Notes under the pieces: model-generated | Told to the model about the DNA's origin: nothing | Database searches by the model: none | What the model saw: the letters and a program-made list of their open reading frames with translations, nothing else | Origin: Haematococcus lacustris | Taxonomy: Eukaryota > Chlorophyta > Chlorophyceae > Chlamydomonadales > Haematococcaceae | Direction of reading: 5' to 3' | Assembly (NCBI GenBank): GCA_030144725.1 | Contig: JASKMD010000021.1 | Span: 3,976,825-4,040,824 of the forward strand | Length of the DNA stretch: 64,000 bases | Part shown: positions 10,755-21,134 of the stretch, piece by piece | Position numbering within the stretch: the first letter of the stretch is position 1 | Layout: each line of letters begins with the position of its first letter | Program-made: the position numbers and the translations under genes

Positions 10755-12127
10755 CGCACCCCTCTTGCCCCGGGCAGTCTACAACCCACCACCTCCTAGG
10801 CCATCCTAGCTCGGTCTGCTGGCAAGGAGAATCATGTGCTTGCATCTTCCCCATCAGTGGTGTGCGCTGGTGTTTGCATGTGTGTCATTCTTGCCCTTGG
10901 TCCCTTTGCTCTCTCACTGCAAATCAGTCAGCCCAAAACTGGCTAGAACATGCCTTTCTTTAAGGACACAACGGCCATGAAGGCATTGAGCGTGCAAGTG
11001 AAGGCCGAGCTACATGCTCCACTTGGAACTGGGTTCACTCAGGCCCTGCATGACGGTGTTTTGGTGGCTACGGGCCCCAATAATGGTGTGCGAATCATGA
11101 ACTTGGATGCACTGACTGTGAGGTGAGCTACAGTGGTAGGCATACTGATATGCCCGCCCAACTAGCTTATGATGGCTGAACAGACAACATGCACTGCGTC
11201 GTGCACCGGGGCATGCCCTCGATCCATGTCATCAGCAATGACATGCATTGTGGCACCTGAGGTCAGGTATTTGAGGGCCAAGGCAAGGCGCTGCCCTGCA
11301 GTGAGCCGCGTGGTCTTGATGTGGGGGCGTAGCTGAGTCAATCAAAGGTGGCACGCCCCATTTTGAATGAAACGGTGATGTAGTGGCTGTCGCCGCACAG
11401 CCGCTGACCATCGTCGCTTCGTGCTTTGAGGACTGTCTTGTACCATTCGTGGGATCGAGGCCTGATGTCCCATGTGCGCCTTTCGCCGTGAGTATGACTA
11501 CATCACCGTTTCATTCGGAATGGGGCGTGCCACCTTTGATTGACTCAGCTACGCCCCCACATCAAGACCACGCGGCTCACTGCAGGGCAGCGCCTTGCCT
11601 TGGCCCTTAGATACCTGGCCTTAGGTGCCACAATGCAAGTCCTTGCTGATGACATGGGTCGGGGGCATGCCACGGTGCATGACGCAGTGCACCTTGTCTG
11701 TTCAACCATCATGAGCCAGTCAGGCGGGCATATCAGTATGCCTACCACTGTAGCTCAACTCACAGTGAGGGCAACCAAGGTCATGATTCGCACACCTTCA
11801 TTGGGGCATGTGGCCACCAAAACACCTTCATACACGGCCTACGTGAACCCAGCTCCAAGTGGAGCATGTAGCTCGGCCTTCACCTGCACGCTCTGTGCCT
11901 TCATGGTCGCTATGTCTTTAAAAAAAGGCATGTTCTGGCCAGTTTCGGGCAGGCTGACCTGGAGTGAGAGAGTACAGGGACCAAGGGCAGGAATGACACA
12001 CATGCAAACACTAGCGCACACCATTGATGGGGAAGATGCAAGCACATGATTCTCCTTGTCGGCTGACCGAGCTGGGATGGCCTTCGAGGTGGTGGGTTGT
12101 AGACTGCCCGGGGCAAGAGGGGTGCGG
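10755..12127. mobile_element. Large foldback, about 630-bp arms, PIF/Harbinger-derived
   Basis: The left arm, 10755-11384, is the inverted copy of the right arm, 11497-12127, with scattered substitutions and small indels; the spacer is about 112 bp. The right arm encodes a helix-turn-helix region typical of PIF/Harbinger (DDE_4) transposases. It looks like two head-to-head transposase fragments rather than an intact transposon; no catalytic DDE region is seen. Confidence 0.75.
11540..11767 (+). pseudogene. PIF/Harbinger-like transposase HTH fragment
   Basis: The frame contains LTAGQRLALALRYLALGATM, then DDMGRGHATVHDAVHLV. This fits the family pattern of an 'L..RFLATG' helix followed by a DNA-binding helix with '.S..TVS..V..V'. 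It breaks off before any catalytic Asp/Glu. The mirror copy lies on the minus strand in 11110-11350 and is also truncated. Confidence 0.6.
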
Positions 12128-12130
12128 TGC

Positions 12131-12245
12131 GAGAAGAAGAAGAAGAAGAAGAAGACTACTCCGGTATTCACCGGCATGCATTGAGGGAGGAGCTACCGCC
12201 TGGGGCGCGGCCTGCTCCCACCAATCAAGCCAAAAAGAGGCGACC
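12131..12245 (+). pseudogene. Second Fanzor fragment
   Basis: This reads in plus orientation the same sequence as the minus strand of about 9305-9425 (GAA run, then ctactccggtattcaccgg and the exon ending PPGARPAPTNQAK). It abuts the foldback on one side and the LINE 3' end on the other. It is a truncated second copy of the Fanzor element. Confidence 0.75.
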
Positions 12246-12248
12246 CCC

Positions 12249-12684
12249 CTACCCTCCCTCCCTCCTGGCAGCCCTGAGTCTGTAGCTTGTCTTTGCAATG
12301 GAGTGGGCTGTCTCCACCGTGTGTCTCGTTAACTTGTGTAAAAGTTTAGTAGTGTTATCTTGTGAGACCCCCAAGGCCAGGAGGTGTTGCCGTGTGTGTG
12401 CTTCATACGTTATGCCACCTATGCCAAGGAGGATAGGTCTGATCTCAACCATGTGGCCTTCCTTGCGTAAGGTTTGAGCTAGATTGGTGTATTGGTTGAG
12501 TGCCCTGTCTAGTTGATCCGTCCACCTTGAGTCCGAGCAGTATTTGATTTCTATGATGGTGACCCGTTTTGTGACTTTGCCGCTTTTGCCCGCCTTCGCT
12601 TGCGGCGTCACCATGAGTATATCTGGTCTAGTGGTGTTTTTGGTTGCCGCTGTTTTCAGTCCGAGTGCTCGTAAAGTTGTGTGC
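12249..12684 (-). mobile_element. Non-LTR retrotransposon 3' part, restriction-like endonuclease
   Basis: The frame has RPDILMV followed by VTIIEIKYCSD, the PD..ExK core of the restriction-like endonuclease that some LINE clades carry at the C terminus. After it comes RWTDQLDRALNQYTNLAQTL. The coding sequence is cut at 12684 by the chromovirus insertion and resumes on the other side at 17682. The 3' end near 12249-12260 abuts the Fanzor fragment. Confidence 0.75.
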
Positions 12685-12892
12685 TGTAGCGTGCTAAGAG
12701 CACCGCCGATGACCGTTAAACTACCTTGTAACAGCAGACTGACACGGCCAGGGTTTAGGACATTCCCCCGAGGAGTCGAACCTCTGAAGCAGGCAGGCAC
12801 GAAGGCACCACCTGCCCCTTTCGCCCACCATGTCACACTGCAGTACAAAAGTACACGAGGACCGCGCAACGCTCGAAGAGCCGTTCGCTACA
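12685..12892 (-). repeat. 3' LTR of the chromovirus (208 bp)
   Basis: Starts TGTAGCG just after a purine-rich tract (gtggagagggaggaa on the minus strand, 12893-12907), the expected polypurine primer, and ends CGCTACA, an inverted terminal match. It contains a T-arm-like motif near 12761-12790 that is not a tRNA. Confidence 0.85.
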
Positions 12893-12967
12893 TTCCTCCC
12901 TCTCCACTCGAGGAACGTCCCGCCCCAGTGTAAAACACAGGGACTCGCAAAGCTTAAAGAAGCAATG

Positions 12968-15900
12968 CTAGAGCAAACCATGCACCGCATTATATGCAGC
13001 CAAAACTTCATCACAGTTCACCAGGTTCGACCTAGGCTCCCATGTGTTGTAGGTCTCATCATAACCTTTCCACTTCACAAGGTAGCCACGAGCTCTGCCA
13101 GCTCGAACAGCACGGTGATCCAGCAACTTCTCCACTTCATACAAAGGAGTCTCATCAAGCCAATCCACAGGTGGTGGCAGGTGAGGAAAGTCACTTGTGT
13201 ATTTACGCAGGAGTGATACATGGAACACAGGGTGCAACCTGCTCATGGCTGGAGGCAAGTCTAGCTTGACTGCCACATTGTTGACAATGTGCAACACCTT
13301 GAAAGGACCCACAAAGCGAGGCAACAACTTCCTAGCTTTACCTGGTTTGAGCCTCAGGTTCTTGGTACTTAATAGGACCAAGTCTCCTGGGACGTACTTG
13401 ACTTCCTTGCGACCCTTGTTGGCCATGTGCGCTTGCCGTCGTTGGGCTAGGTCCATGAAATGGCGCGCCTGCCTTACATTCTCTTGCCACCAGTTAGAAA
13501 ACTCTCTACCAGAGGGACAAGGCACATGTTCAGGTAACTCAAGCAAGGTGGGTGTCAGTGGAGACTGACCAGTATTTACCAAGAATGGTGTGGATTGTAT
13601 AGATTCTTGCCAACTGTTGTTCACTGCAAACTCAGCCAATGCCAAGTGTAACGGCCAGTCATACTGAGCTGGAGATATGTAATGTCTCATCATCTCCTCA
13701 AGTGTACGGTTATACCGCTCAGTCTGGCCATCTGACTCTGGGTGGTAGGCGCTAGATTTACACTCCTTCACACCCAGCAACTTCAGGATAGAGGACCAGA
13801 ACTGGTTGGTAAAGTGAGAGCCCCTGTCAGATATGATTTCACGGGGTACGCCGTGGTGTTTAAACATTCGTGCTCTCTTTGCATGGCACGAAGTGAACCA
13901 TTTTTGACAGCCTATCCACAAACACGGCAATGGCATCATAACCATGATCACCAGTGGGTAGCTTAGTGATAAGATCCATAGTGATAGATTCCCATCTGTC
14001 ATAAGGGATAGCAAGGGGCATCAGCAGCCCACCTGGTTTGGTGTTGACAGACTTGTTGCGTTGACACGCGTCACAGTTGGCCACATAGTGGCGTACCTCT
14101 GATCGCATGCGAGGCCACCAGAAAACCCTGGAAATGCGCTCCAATGTCTTGGTGATACCAACATGACCTGCAAACTGAGCATTATGCATCTCCAACAGTA
14201 TCCTGGCCCTAAGCTCTGGGCAATCAGGTACCACAATCTGTTTCTTGTCTTTTGTGTGGTATAGACCATGCTCATCCACGTCATACGTGTCAGTGATACT
14301 GATGTTAGCAAAGACAGGATCGTTTCTGTAACCAGCTAACAGCTGTTCAGTCATGTTGACATGATGTAGAGGGTGGACAGGTAGCGGTGGAGGGGCTGGG
14401 ATGTGTTGGACAACAGGTGGAGTGGCAGCTGGTCGCTGGACAGCATGTTCACCACTAGCTTCCTCCCCCTCCAAACGACGCTTCTGCCCTCTAGTGACCA
14501 CCATGACAGGTGAAGCAAGAAGATCCACAGGCTGGTCAGGAATGCGAGACAGGGGGTCAGCGGGGTTAACTGCACCTGGTAGGTACTCAATGGTGAAGGT
14601 GTAGCGGGACAACAATTCCATCCACCTGGTCTGTCTCCTTGACAACGTCTTCTGATTTGGCAAAGCCACCAGCGGCCTGTGATCTGTGTAGAGGGTAAAG
14701 GGAACCCCCTCCAGGTAACAGCGCCACTCTTTACAAGCAGTGACGATGGCTAAAAGCTCCTGTTCTCCTGTGGAGTAGTTTTTCTCAGCAGGACTGAGCT
14801 TTTTGCTTAAATAAGCTAAGGGATGACCATCCTGCATTAAAACTGCTCCCACACCTTGCAGTGAGGCGTCACAGTATACCTGGAAAGGCTTGGAGATATC
14901 TGGGATCCTGAGTAGTGGCACCTTAGATACAGCATGCTTAAGGGCATGAAATGCTTGCAGCTTATCATTAGGCCAGTGCTTCCAATCATATTTAAGACCT
15001 TCTTTGCCAGTCAGATCAGTCAGCGGTGCAGCCAATGCGCTAAAGTTGTGAACAAACTTGCGCACAAAGTTTGCTGCACCCAGAAAGCGCTGCAAGGCAG
15101 TGAGACTGTTGGGGACTGGCCATGTGGTGATGGACTGAATCTTATCAGGATCTACAGCCACACCACGGTCACTCACAATGTGCCCCAAGAACTTGAGGGC
15201 TGTCTTCATGAACTCACATTTGCTTAGCTTGGCAAAGAACTTGTGCTTGCGTAGAAGGTCCAGGACCCTCCTCAGATGCACGAAGTGCTCATCCACAGTC
15301 TTTGACATGACAAGAATGTCATCTAGATACACAAGAGCACAGTCGTTAATAACATCAGCAAAGGAGTCATTCATCACACGTTGAAACGTTGCAGGCGCAT
15401 TGGTCAAACCAAAACATAGCACCTTATACTGATAATGACCATCTGGGGTTCTGAAGGCTGTCTTTGGCACATCTTCAGCTGGAATCCTGATTTGGTGGTA
15501 CCCAGCCTGCAGGTCTAGAGATGAGAAGACGGTGCAGCCTGCCAACTTGTCAAACAAGTCATCTATACGAGGCAAGGGGTACTGGTCTCTGAGAGTCTGC
15601 TTATTCAGCTGCCGGTAGTCCACACACATCCTTAACTCACCACTCTTTTTCTTGACGAACAACACCGGGGCTGCGTATGGAGAAGAAGATGGCTCAATGA
15701 TGCCTTGGGCCAAGAAGGCTGTGATCTGCTTCTTCATCTCTGCAAGCTCAGGCTGGGTCATTCTGTAGGCTGGCAACGCTGGAGGCTTACAGCCTGGCTG
15801 CAAAGGGATGGTGTGACCAATAGGCCTCTCAGGTGGCAGTCCATTAAATGGCGCAAACACATCTGAGTACTCATTGATTAGATCTTTGAGTTTGGTAGAC

Positions 15901-16499
15901 ACCACAGGAGGCACAGAATCAGGTGTGTTGAGCTGTTCTGCGCTGATCATGGCCACTAAGGCATGCCCACCTTTCCTCAACCATGAAGCTGCTCGGCTGG
16001 CTGAGATGGTATGGGTACCATGCCTGGCCATGACATGGGCGCAGTGGGATGCCTTGATAGGCTCTGAGGGCTGACACCTGAGCACAGCTGAGTTGTTAGA
16101 CAACTGCATGGTGACGGTGCGCGTCAAATAATCCAGCAAAGCACCATTAGCTGTGAGCCAGTTGCTGCCCATTAACACATCAAAAGCTGAAAACATTTCT
16201 GGCATGACCAGCAGTTCACACTTGGCTGTCAAGCTCTGCACATGTAACTCAACAGTAACAGCATGCGTGCAAAGCACCGGCTGTCCATTGGCCACAGAGA
16301 ACTCACGCGGTTGTGTCAACCTGTAGCTGCTCAGCCTGCACTTCTCAACAGCAGCACAATTAATGAAGCTTGCCGCTGAACCACTGTCAAACAGCATGGT
16401 GCAGGCTATGCCATTCAAACTACCAGAAAAAGAGAAGTGTAAGACACTGTTACCTGCAAGTGCTTGTGGCTTGGGTGTAGACACACCACACAAGGGCAC
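12968..16499 (-). pseudogene. pol: Chromovirus pol: protease, RT, RNase H, integrase, chromodomain
   Basis: Frame 16499-13860 carries in order an aspartic protease (LFDSGSAASFIN), reverse transcriptase with the catalytic YLDD (YLDDILVMSK), RNase H (YCDASLQGVGAVL, TDHRPL) and the integrase HHCC zinc domain (HVGIT..CDACQRNK) with the start of the catalytic core ([13 protein letters not shown]). Near 13870 the frame breaks: about a dozen codons are missing and the protein continues in another frame (14014-12968) with [10 protein letters not shown] and the core glutamate region ([18 protein letters not shown]). It ends in a chromodomain ([17 protein letters not shown]), which targets family members to chromatin. 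Gag lies upstream in a third frame. The gap makes the integrase non-functional. Confidence 0.9.
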
Positions 16500-16569
16500 G
16501 CTGCAGCAGGCTCCAACACAGATCTGGCCGTCTGGCTGGGCAACACATCACTTCCTCTTATCATAGGAG

Positions 16570-17645
16570 CTAGCAGGCCTGCGGGGGGGGGCTGCGCTCA
16601 CGCTTGGAACCCCTGGGTGGGTAGCTGCCACCACCTCCATGGCCACCGCTACGACCATAACCACCACCATGACCGCTGCCACCACCACCCTGGCCACCAT
16701 GCCCTCCGCCACCAGGACCATCCCCACCATCACCATGCCCACCGGTAGCAGCCGACTCGGCGACATGGCGAGGGAAGCCTGTGATACGGCGTGCCTCCTC
16801 ACATGTCAGGTGCTTGAGAGGGCACACCAGGCGGAAGTGGCCTGGGTCCCAGCAGTGATGGCATGCGAAGCCTGGGCGGGGACGAGGTCCAATCTCCCTG
16901 GACCGGTAGGGCGCTGGGCGTCCCGCTGCGTGGGGGTGATACCCGCCCTGAGATCCTGGGCGGCTGCCGCCGGCATAGCCTCCAGAGTTGCTGCTCGTGA
17001 CACGTGCATTCGCAACCGGGCGGACACCTGCACTCACATACTGCCGTGTAACAGCAGCAACAGGTGGGGGGGGTCGACGTCCACCTTGAGAGGCTGCAAC
17101 AGAGTGTAACACACGCTGGGCATTCAGGGCTGACTGGATGGCATCATTCAGTGATGGTGTGGGCATGAGTGACACATCTTGTGCCACCCTAGTGTGCAGC
17201 TCGGTGGTGAGACCCCTGACAAATGTGGTGACAAGCATGGATGGTTGCATGCAATTAGCACCAGCATATGTGAGTGTGTTCCTAAACTCCGTGATGTAGG
17301 AGTTAAGGGTACTCCCATGCGTCATACGCAGGGCATTGGGATCCAGAAGTTTCCTGCGGTGCACTTCAGATTCATTGCGCAAGTCGTCACCAGCCATCTC
17401 CATGAAATGGACACGCAGGTATGGCCATGTGGGTCTGCCATTATGCAACAACATGTATGCATTTCTGGTAGCGGGGTACCACACTTCACGTGCTCTTCCT
17501 GACAGGAAATTGGGCATGGCTTCAGCAGGGTCAATGCCTAGGTATGCGCAATGCACCTCTAAGTCTTCACAGAACACTTCTGCCACTCTGCCACCTGTAA
17601 GGCAGTTATCTGTCCACTTATCTGGACCTGGTACCTTGACCCTGT
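16570..17645 (-). pseudogene. gag: Chromovirus gag, N terminus lost
   Basis: The capsid-like region includes WTDNCLTGGRVAEVFCEDLE and a retrotransposon-gag block (MPNFLSGRAREVWYPATRN). A nucleocapsid CCHC knuckle follows (C-HH-C-WDPG-H-FRLV-C) and then a Gly/His-rich tail. The frame is open up to the 36-bp LTR remnant with no ATG, so the start was removed by the same deletion that truncated the 5' LTR. Confidence 0.85.
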
Positions 17646-17681
17646 GAGGACCGCGCAACGCTCGAAGAGCCGTTCGCTACA
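17646..17681 (-). repeat. 5' LTR remnant (first 36 bp)
   Basis: Identical to the first 36 bases of the 3' LTR (12857-12892). It joins gag sequence directly. In the intact LTR the next two bases are GT. Confidence 0.9.
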
Positions 17682-18025
17682 TGTGCAGTGTGTCGTTAGG
17701 GAGGTCAAGGTCTTCCTTCGCGCCCCTCTCCCGGTGTCCGCGAATCGGATGTCCGCGAACCGCCCAGGGTTCCCTTGCTGATAGCTTTAACGATGAGGCG
17801 GCCGGCCCCGTTGTGCCTTTCTTGCACAAGCGGTAGGGTCTCGCTGCAGCCCGATAGGAGATGAGTGGCACTGTCGGCTTCCCCGCAAAGTGGGCGGGTG
17901 CGGGGCGTAAGTTGAATTGCAAGGAGAGGGTTGTCATAGGCTGTAAGGAGAGGGCTGCTACCTGCTGCAAGGAGAGGGCTGCCAGGGAGAGGGTTGCCAC
18001 GAGCACCAGCCAAATGTGATCGCAA
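17682..18025 (-). mobile_element. Non-LTR retrotransposon, segment upstream of the chromovirus
   Basis: The minus strand encodes PLCGEADSATHLLSGC, a Cys/His zinc motif, followed by QERHNGAGRLIVKAISKGTL; the zinc-knuckle then RHN.A.R pattern is typical of LINEs that end in a restriction-like endonuclease. After one frameshift, DLDLPNDTLH reaches the insertion point and continues in frame with the 12249-12679 part once the retroelement and one target copy are discounted. The 24-bp minisatellite at 17915-17999 lies just upstream in the LINE. Confidence 0.75.
17915..17999 (-). repeat. 24-bp minisatellite, second locus
   Basis: Inverted relative to 10624-10743 and more degenerate (about four units). 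It lies directly upstream of the LINE zinc-finger sequence. Confidence 0.75.
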
Positions 18026-18355
18026 CGCCTACGCCTCTGCTTGAGCCCGTGCATCTCAACGACCCAACCCCCGAGCAAGTTTAAGTTTAGCTCGGGTCGT
18101 TTTCTAGGGGGCTGAGCAAAGGTGGACTTACTCGGGGGTTGGGGCGTTTGACGGCGCGAGTGACGGCTCCTAACAGCGCATTTGCGACGCTGAGACACTC
18201 CCCGGGCAGCAGCTGGTACACAGGAGAATCGTGAACGGTCGGTACTCGCATCGGTGCAGCCAGTTGACGGGGCGGCCAAAAAGTGCAGCGGTTGTGGAGA
18301 AATCAGAAATTAGAATACCACAAGCGAATAGGGCCATAGACGGGTTACACATCCC

Positions 18356-18524
18356 TTACCTCCCTGACATTCAGCTCGACCCTGCCCGCCCCATGGAACC
18401 TCAGCACTCCCGTAGCCCATCACCACACCCACCTACCCCCAAGAAGCAGCCTAAGCCAACAGCCCCCAACCTTTAGAACCCTCCAAAGGAACCTCTCAAA
18501 GCAGCGTGCAGCGCAGGCCGGAAG
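18356..18524 (+). repeat. Dispersed repeat with coding look, copy B
   Basis: Partner of 7531-7731: PDIQLDPARPMEPQ, a proline/lysine-rich tail, a stop, then a shared downstream stretch (ccctccaaaggaacctc). It is shorter than copy A by one internal deletion. Confidence 0.55.
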
Positions 18525-20557
18525 GCGGCCTTTGCAGCGCGCATGCGGCATAAGGGTCTACCTTGCACACAACCCTCGTGTACCACCTACCCCGCCTTGA
18601 CGCACCCTAAAGGCCTACATACTCACAACCCTATATTGGGCAGGGTGAAGGGGTGGCTGTGGTAATGGTTGTAGCATGGTGGGCCATGTCACAACACAAT
18701 GCGTTACCTAACACATGCGTGACAGTAGTGACCTTGCAAAGCTGCCAAGTATCAGAGGCACCAGAAGTACATAGGTATAGCATACTACTAGTAGTACACA
18801 GGTGTAAGCTTACACATTAGTGCTAACGACGCAGCGATCATCATGGGATCCCCTCAGATCTAGGCCATCATGGCATCATGGGCCTCCAAAACTGTTGGAG
18901 TGCGCTCTGCCTGCCAGCCACCAGCTTCACAGCTCCTGCGCTGTCCACTCATGCCACGCCTGCCCTCCTCTGCATGCCATCCATTGCTTGCTGCCACTGA
19001 CTGCTGCCATTGCCACAGCCTTATGGAGTTGGTCACTCACTGGCTTGCTGCCCTCATAGCAGTCACCATCACAGGCAAGCAGACCTCCAGCAGAGGCTGT
19101 TTCTGCTTCCCTACTCCCTGTGGTGGGTGTAGCACAGTACTATAACAGTCAGCATTAGAGGCAGGCAGCCCCTCCGCCACACGGCCAGCAGCACAGCATC
19201 AGGGGCACCGCCCTGGGAGCTATCCTCAACATTGCCCTAGGCCTGGACCCGTGCTCTGCCCCTGCCCCTGCCCCTGACCCCGGCGCTGTCGGCTGTAAGG
19301 GACCAAGTGTAACGAAGGGGATATCCGGAATGCACAGGTACTGCCGATTTCGGTATATACACTTCGTTACACCAAGGGTCCAGGTTGGAGTGTGGACTGA
19401 AAGAGCAGCCAAGGCCAAAACCCGTTCCAGCCCTGGCGCGCATGGCAGGGGTGGCAGTCGGGCAGGCTGAGGGAGGGCGTGGGCCGGGAGGCAGTTGGCT
19501 GGAGCCCTCTGCTGCTCCCCGCACAATCTGGAAGGCACGGGGCACAAGCAGCACTGCAGCCGTGAGCAGCAGGGGGTACCCAAGCTGTCAGTAGGCCACC
19601 CAGCCGCCCCACCCCTTCCCCCCTTGCCCGCCATCCCTCAGCCATGCACTCCCCACCTGGCTCAAGGCTCCTACCCCTCATGACCCTCCATGACGGCTCC
19701 AGGGCGACCTCTCACCTCCTCCTAATCACGGGAATGTGTCCGGTGCCCTTCTGGGTCCCTCACGGCCCTGTCCACAAGAGCCTCACCTCCTCCTGCTCAT
19801 TGCCTGCAGCGCTCGAGTCCACCATCCTGAGTGCGATTCAGCGCCTTACTGCTGCCCGCGCCACGAGGCACACCCCCTGCCGCCCCCCGGGCAAGCTGGG
19901 TACAGGCCATTGTCCCGGGTGCGCTACAGCCCTTGATGCTGCCGGCGCCACCAGGCTCAGGCTCTGAGGCTCTCCTGCAGCCAACACTGTCCCTGCAAGC
20001 CTGCAGGGCGGCCTAGGCAGCAGGCGGACCCCCTCCAGCTGCCAGCTGCCATGGCTGCCGCACAGCAGGTACAGCCGCTATGGCAGAGCGGGGACTGCAG
20101 GACCAGCCGCTGTCAGGCCACAAGGCGCACAGCGTGCAGGCCCTGTCCACCTCCTGCCCAGAGGCCTGCGTGGCCAAGCAGCCAGGCCCCAGGCCAGCAG
20201 GGCGCTGCGACCCTTGTCCTGTGCAGCCGGCCACCTCTGGCCCTGGCCATGACCACCCTTGGCCCTGGCCAACTCTGGCCCAGCACACCCCTCTGGGCAG
20301 GAAGGGCAGTCACGCGGCCTGGGGCCTGACGGCTGACCCCTGAGGGCCCTGCCTGGCGATGTGGACCCCCTCTGGGCAGGAGGGGCAAAGGCGGAAGCTG
20401 CAGAGTCAAGGCCATACGCATGGAGGTGGGTGAACCTGACTGCACCGAAATAACACTACAAATACCCTGACCCGCTGCCCCCCCACCCAGGCAGGGGGTG
20501 CCGGGGGGAGCCAGGGTAGGCTGCCCCTGCCAGCCCTGTTGAACCCTGACCCTGATC

Positions 20558-20592
<35 letters not shown>

Positions 20593-21027
20593 GGGGGCTG
20601 GGGGCTGGCGTCTGAGCCCTTGTGCGGCATTCCTCACGACATAGCCAAGCCACCCATGGCCTATGGGCCCCGCTGAAGCTGCTGGTGGCAGGGCAGCGGC
20701 CGCATTGCCTGGGTCTGGGTCGCATAGCGTAGTGTACCGCTACTGCACTCACTGCTTTGCAGCAGAGCTGACTGTCACACACCGTCCCTGTTGTAGGTCC
20801 CTGCTGCTCCTGACCCACCCTGATACCGCCATCATACTCACTCACGTGTCATCGTCAGACGTCATCATATCAGACGTCATCATCGACTGCTCCTGCGCTG
20901 CCCACCCAAGTGCATGCGGCTCACCCCGCCCCTCCCTGTCCCTGCATGCAGCTGGGATGGGCTGGGGCAGGCGTGTGGCGGGCCTTCACCCTCTCCTGTG
21001 CCCTTCCTGCCTACTCCCATCTCCTGC
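18525..21027. other. No confident gene
   Basis: About 2.5 kb lies between the repeat graveyard and the SET-domain gene. Two stretches look mildly protein-like: plus 19808-19900 (ALESTILSAIQRLTAARA) and minus 19505-19590 (hydrophobic GYPLLLTAAVLLVPRAF). Neither can be extended to a convincing exon chain or family. CTG runs near 20562-20591 and a 64-bp mini-LTR-like element are present. Confidence 0.45.
19308..19371. mobile_element. 64-bp TG..CA element with 5-bp target duplication
   Basis: Begins TGTAACGAAG and ends CTTCGTTACA (10-bp perfect inverted ends), flanked by ccaag on both sides (19303-19307, 19372-19376). TG..CA ends with a 5-bp duplication suggest a miniature solo LTR or a very short terminal-inverted-repeat element. 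Confidence 0.6.
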
Positions 21028-21032
21028 TTACA
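21028..21032 (-). terminator. Candidate polyadenylation signal (TGTAA) for the SET-domain gene
   Basis: TGTAA on the minus strand lies about 105 bases past the stop codon at 21135-21137. Confidence 0.4.
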
Positions 21033-21134
21033 CTGCTTCTGCCGGCATCTGCAAGGCTTGGCTGGGGCAGGCGTGTGTGGGGGACCTCACCCTCTCCTGT
21101 CCCGCCATCTCGTACCGCCATCTCTCACACTCAC

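Larger units (their letters stand above)
12685..17681 (-). mobile_element. Ty3/gypsy chromovirus, nearly full length, 5' LTR truncated
   Basis: This is an LTR retrotransposon of the chromodomain (chromovirus) branch in minus orientation. The 3' LTR is complete, beginning TGTAGCG and ending CGCTACA. Only the first 36 bases of the 5' LTR remain (17646-17681) before the gag coding region. The same 5-bp target duplication, tgtgc on the plus strand, flanks it at 12680-12684 and 17682-17686. It lies inside a LINE reading frame. Coding damage (missing leader, primer site and gag start; frame breaks in pol) shows that this copy is not autonomous. Confidence 0.9.

Noticed and set aside
12761..12790. 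tRNA T-arm-like motif (gaggttcgactcctc on the minus strand)
   Set aside because: It lies inside the 3' LTR. No matching acceptor 5' strand, D-arm or anticodon arm could be fitted around it, so it is not a tRNA gene.
16639..17109. Plus-strand His/Thr-rich frame opposite gag
   Set aside because: It is the antisense of the Gly/His-rich gag tail. The zinc knuckle and capsid-like blocks are on the minus strand.
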